Below are positions 62,066 through 64,000 of a DNA stretch of 64,000 bases, one piece after another. The notes beneath the pieces were generated by a model. It was not told the DNA's origin. It was given only the letters and a program-made list of their open reading frames with translations, and made no database searches. The position numbers and the translations under genes are program-made. The stretch is from Bordetella trematum (GTDB taxonomy: Bacteria > Pseudomonadota > Gammaproteobacteria > Burkholderiales > Burkholderiaceae_B). Where the stretch lies: assembly GCF_900078335.1 (NCBI RefSeq), contig NZ_FKBR01000019.1, positions 62,001 through 126,000 of the forward strand. The letters run 5' to 3'. Each line of letters starts with the position of its first letter. Positions within the stretch are counted from its first letter, which is position 1.

Positions 62066-64000
62066 GTCGACCAGCCAGCCCGACATGCTGGCATTGCTGA
62101 GTCCGCGCCGCGTGGCGGTGCTGGGCGCCTCCGACAACCCCATCAAGGCGGGCGGGCGCCCCATCGCCTACATGCGCCGCCACGGTTTCGGCGGCGAGAT
62201 CTATCCGGTCAATCCGGCGCGCGCGCAGGTCCAGGGCATCGCCAGTTACGCCAGCCTGGCCGATCTGCCCCAGGCACCCGAGGTGGTGGTGATCAGCCTG
62301 GCCGGCAGCGAGGTCGAGCAGGCCGTGGCGCAGTGTATCGAGGTCGGCGCCCGGGGCGCGGTGATCTATTCCTCGGGGTTTGCCGAGCTGGGTGAGGAGG
62401 GCCTGCGCGCCCAGCAGGCGCTGGTGACGCAGGCGCGGGCTGCCGGCCTGCATCTGTTCGGCCCCAACACCCAGGGGGTGGCGAACTTCCAGCAGGGGGC
62501 GATTCTCAACTTCTCGACCATGATCAATGAGTGCCCGCCGCAGGACGGGCCGATCGCCATCGTCAGCCAGAGCGGGGCGGGGGCGGCCATTGTGTATGGC
62601 GGCCTGCGCCGCCAGGGACTGGGCGTGCGCTATCTGGTCGCCACCGGAAATGAGGCCGACATCACCGTGGCCCAGACCGTGCGCGGTCTGATGGCCGATG
62701 AGGAGCTCCGGCTGGTGCTGATGTACGCCGAGTCGCTGCATGATGCCGATGTGCTGGCCGAAGCGGCGGCGCTGTCGGCCCGACGCGATGTGCCCATCCT
62801 GGCCGTCAAGGCCGGCCGCACGCAGGCCGGGCAGCAGACCGCCAGTTCGCACACGGGCGCCATGGCCAGCGAGGATGCGCTCAGCGATGCCTTTCTGCGC
62901 CAGCACAACATCGTGCGCCTGCGTGATTTCGATGAGCTGGTCTCCTACGCGCAGTTGTTCGAGCGCCGCGAGCGTCCCGCTGGGCGCAAGGTGGCTGCCA
63001 TCAGCAACTCGGGCGCGACCTGCGTGCTGGCGGCCGACGCGGTCGAGCAGAACGGGCTGGCGCTGGCGGCCTTCGAACCGGGCCAGGCCCAGGCGCTGCG
63101 CGCCGTGCTGCCGCCCTATGTCGCCGCGCGCAACCCCATCGACATGACCACGGCTCTGCTGGGGCAGCCGGCCATCTACGGCGCGGTGCTGGATACCGTG
63201 GCCCAGAGCCGTGCGGCCGACAGCATCTTTGTGGGCTTTCCGATCGGCGGCGAGGGCTACGACATGGGTTACTTCGCCGGGCAGACGGCGCAGTTCGCCG
63301 CGGCGGCCGGGGTGCCGGTGGCTGTTTGCGCAGTGCAGGATTGGGTCGCCACCGAGTTCCGGCAGCGCGGCGTGCCGGTGTTTCGCAGCGAGTTCGACGC
63401 CGTGCGCGGGCTGGCTTTGTTGAGCGATTACGCCCAGCGGCGCGGCGCCGTGCCGGTGTCGTGCAGTCAGCGTGGCGGCGTGCCGCAGGCGGCTGCCGCC
63501 TGGAACGAGCCGGACAGCCTGGCGGCGCTGGCGCGGGCGGGCTTGCCGGTCATGCGCCATCGCGTCTGCCGTCAGCGCGCGGATATCGAAGCCGTCTTTG
63601 CCGAACTGGCCGCGCCCCTGGTGCTCAAGGGCGTATCGGCCGCGGTCACGCACAAGTCGGATCACGGGCTGGTGCGCCTGCATGTCAGCGATCCTGCCCA
63701 GGGGCAGGCCGCCTGGGATGACTATGCCGCCACGCTTGCCGGGCTGGGCGCGGATTTCGGTGGATTGCTGGTCGCCGAGCAATCGCGCGCGGACTTCGAA
63801 CTGGCCATTGGCGCGCACTGGGATGCGGCGTTCGGGCCGGTGGTGATGGTCGGGCGCGGGGGCGTGCTCGTGGAGGCCTATCAGGACATGCAGTTCCTGG
63901 TGGCGCCGTTCACGGCGGCGCAGGCGCGTCAGGCCATCGGGCGTCTGCAGGTGGCGCGCGGCTTTGCCGCCACGCGCGGGCTGCAGGCCGTGGATATCGA
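62058..64000 (+). CDS. ADP-forming acyl-CoA synthetase (acetate-CoA ligase family), cut by window end
   Basis: The frame runs open to the right edge (647 complete codons; about 50 residues missing by family length of about 700). It has an N-terminal CoA-binding Rossmann domain (LSPRRVAVLGASDNPIKAGG), succinyl-CoA-ligase-like domains with the catalytic histidine region in TASSHTGAMASEDALSDAFL near residue 260, and an ATP-grasp part with VLKGVSAAVTHKSDHGLVRL. A TTG at 62058, seven bases after AGGAG and overlapping the receptor stop, is the likely start; ATG 62085 is an alternative. It makes acyl-CoA from acid, ATP and CoA. Confidence 0.9.
   Translation, partial: MSKSTSQPDMLALLSPRRVAVLGASDNPIKAGGRPIAYMRRHGFGGEIYPVNPARAQVQGIASYASLADLPQAPEVVVISLAGSEVEQAVAQCIEVGARGAVIYSSGFAELGEEGLRAQQALVTQARAAGLHLFGPNTQGVANFQQGAILNFSTMINECPPQDGPIAIVSQSGAGAAIVYGGLRRQGLGVRYLVATGNEADITVAQTVRGLMADEELRLVLMYAESLHDADVLAEAAALSARRDVPILAVKAGRTQAGQQTASSHTGAMASEDALSDAFLRQHNIVRLRDFDELVSYAQLFERRERPAGRKVAAISNSGATCVLAADAVEQNGLALAAFEPGQAQALRAVLPPYVAARNPIDMTTALLGQPAIYGAVLDTVAQSRAADSIFVGFPIGGEGYDMGYFAGQTAQFAAAAGVPVAVCAVQDWVATEFRQRGVPVFRSEFDAVRGLALLSDYAQRRGAVPVSCSQRGGVPQAAAAWNEPDSLAALARAGLPVMRHRVCRQRADIEAVFAELAAPLVLKGVSAAVTHKSDHGLVRLHVSDPAQGQAAWDDYAATLAGLGADFGGLLVAEQSRADFELAIGAHWDAAFGPVVMVGRGGVLVEAYQDMQFLVAPFTAAQARQAIGRLQVARGFAATRGLQAVDI

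Overview
The window is high-GC, gene-dense DNA with many ATGA and TGATG stop/start overlaps. It carries several lone periplasmic solute receptors of the Bug/TctC type, a betaproteobacterial general porin, LysR, IclR and GntR catabolic regulators and a short-Q-loop cytochrome bd. This mix points to a betaproteobacterium of the Alcaligenaceae (Bordetella/Achromobacter-like). The family placement is an inference from gene content; no rRNA or tRNA gene is present to anchor it. I saw no prophage, insertion sequence or CRISPR array. It reads as an ordinary chromosomal stretch made of consecutive catabolic and transport modules.

Layout. 1-334 is the start of a flavin-containing monooxygenase that runs off the left edge. 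1114-3670 (minus) encodes a CioAB-type bd oxidase plus a 44-residue DUF2474 subunit. 4103-14025 holds a LysR regulator diverging from a pimelate-type beta-oxidation operon: fused hydratase/dehydrogenase, thiolase, two acyl-CoA dehydrogenase subunits, enoyl-CoA hydratase, CaiB-type CoA transferase and a Bug receptor. 14192-17768 holds a cytosine-deaminase-like amidohydrolase, a GlcG/HbpS-family secreted protein, a LysR regulator and an ankyrin protein. 18014-25584 is a self-contained IclR-controlled module: Rieske oxygenase alpha and beta, a complete TRAP transporter, a ferredoxin-type reductase, a Rieske ferredoxin and a DJ-1/PfpI protein. 25758-34669 is a porin followed by a potassium-transport operon in the unusual order kdpF-(small ORF)-A-C-B-D-E. 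34666-40198 is a sugar-acid-type dehydratase, MFS transporter and FAD oxidoreductase operon with a divergent GntR regulator.

40224-46928 contains a WG-repeat protein, a cysteine-dioxygenase-like cupin, a porin plus iron/phosphonate-type ABC transporter and an ornithine-cyclodeaminase-family enzyme. 47143-57676 is a peptide/amide scavenging region: two inverted paralogous Dpp-type binding proteins around an IclR regulator, an M20 hydrolase, Dpp permeases, a fused DppD-DppF ATPase and an amidase. 57696-64000 is a sigma-54 enhancer-binding activator diverging from a perfect -24/-12 promoter that drives a carboxyltransferase subunit, a Bug receptor and an ADP-forming acyl-CoA ligase cut by the right edge.

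Most modules pair one uptake system with one catabolic route and one local regulator, and candidate operators can be read next to several regulators. The most notable observations are: the IclR/oxygenase/TRAP module with a duplicated 18-bp operator; the two inverted binding-protein genes that share long identical tracts and a shared 29-bp operator; the sigma-54 module that lacks a biotin carboxylase; the rearranged kdp operon; and hairpins placed between binding-protein and permease genes.
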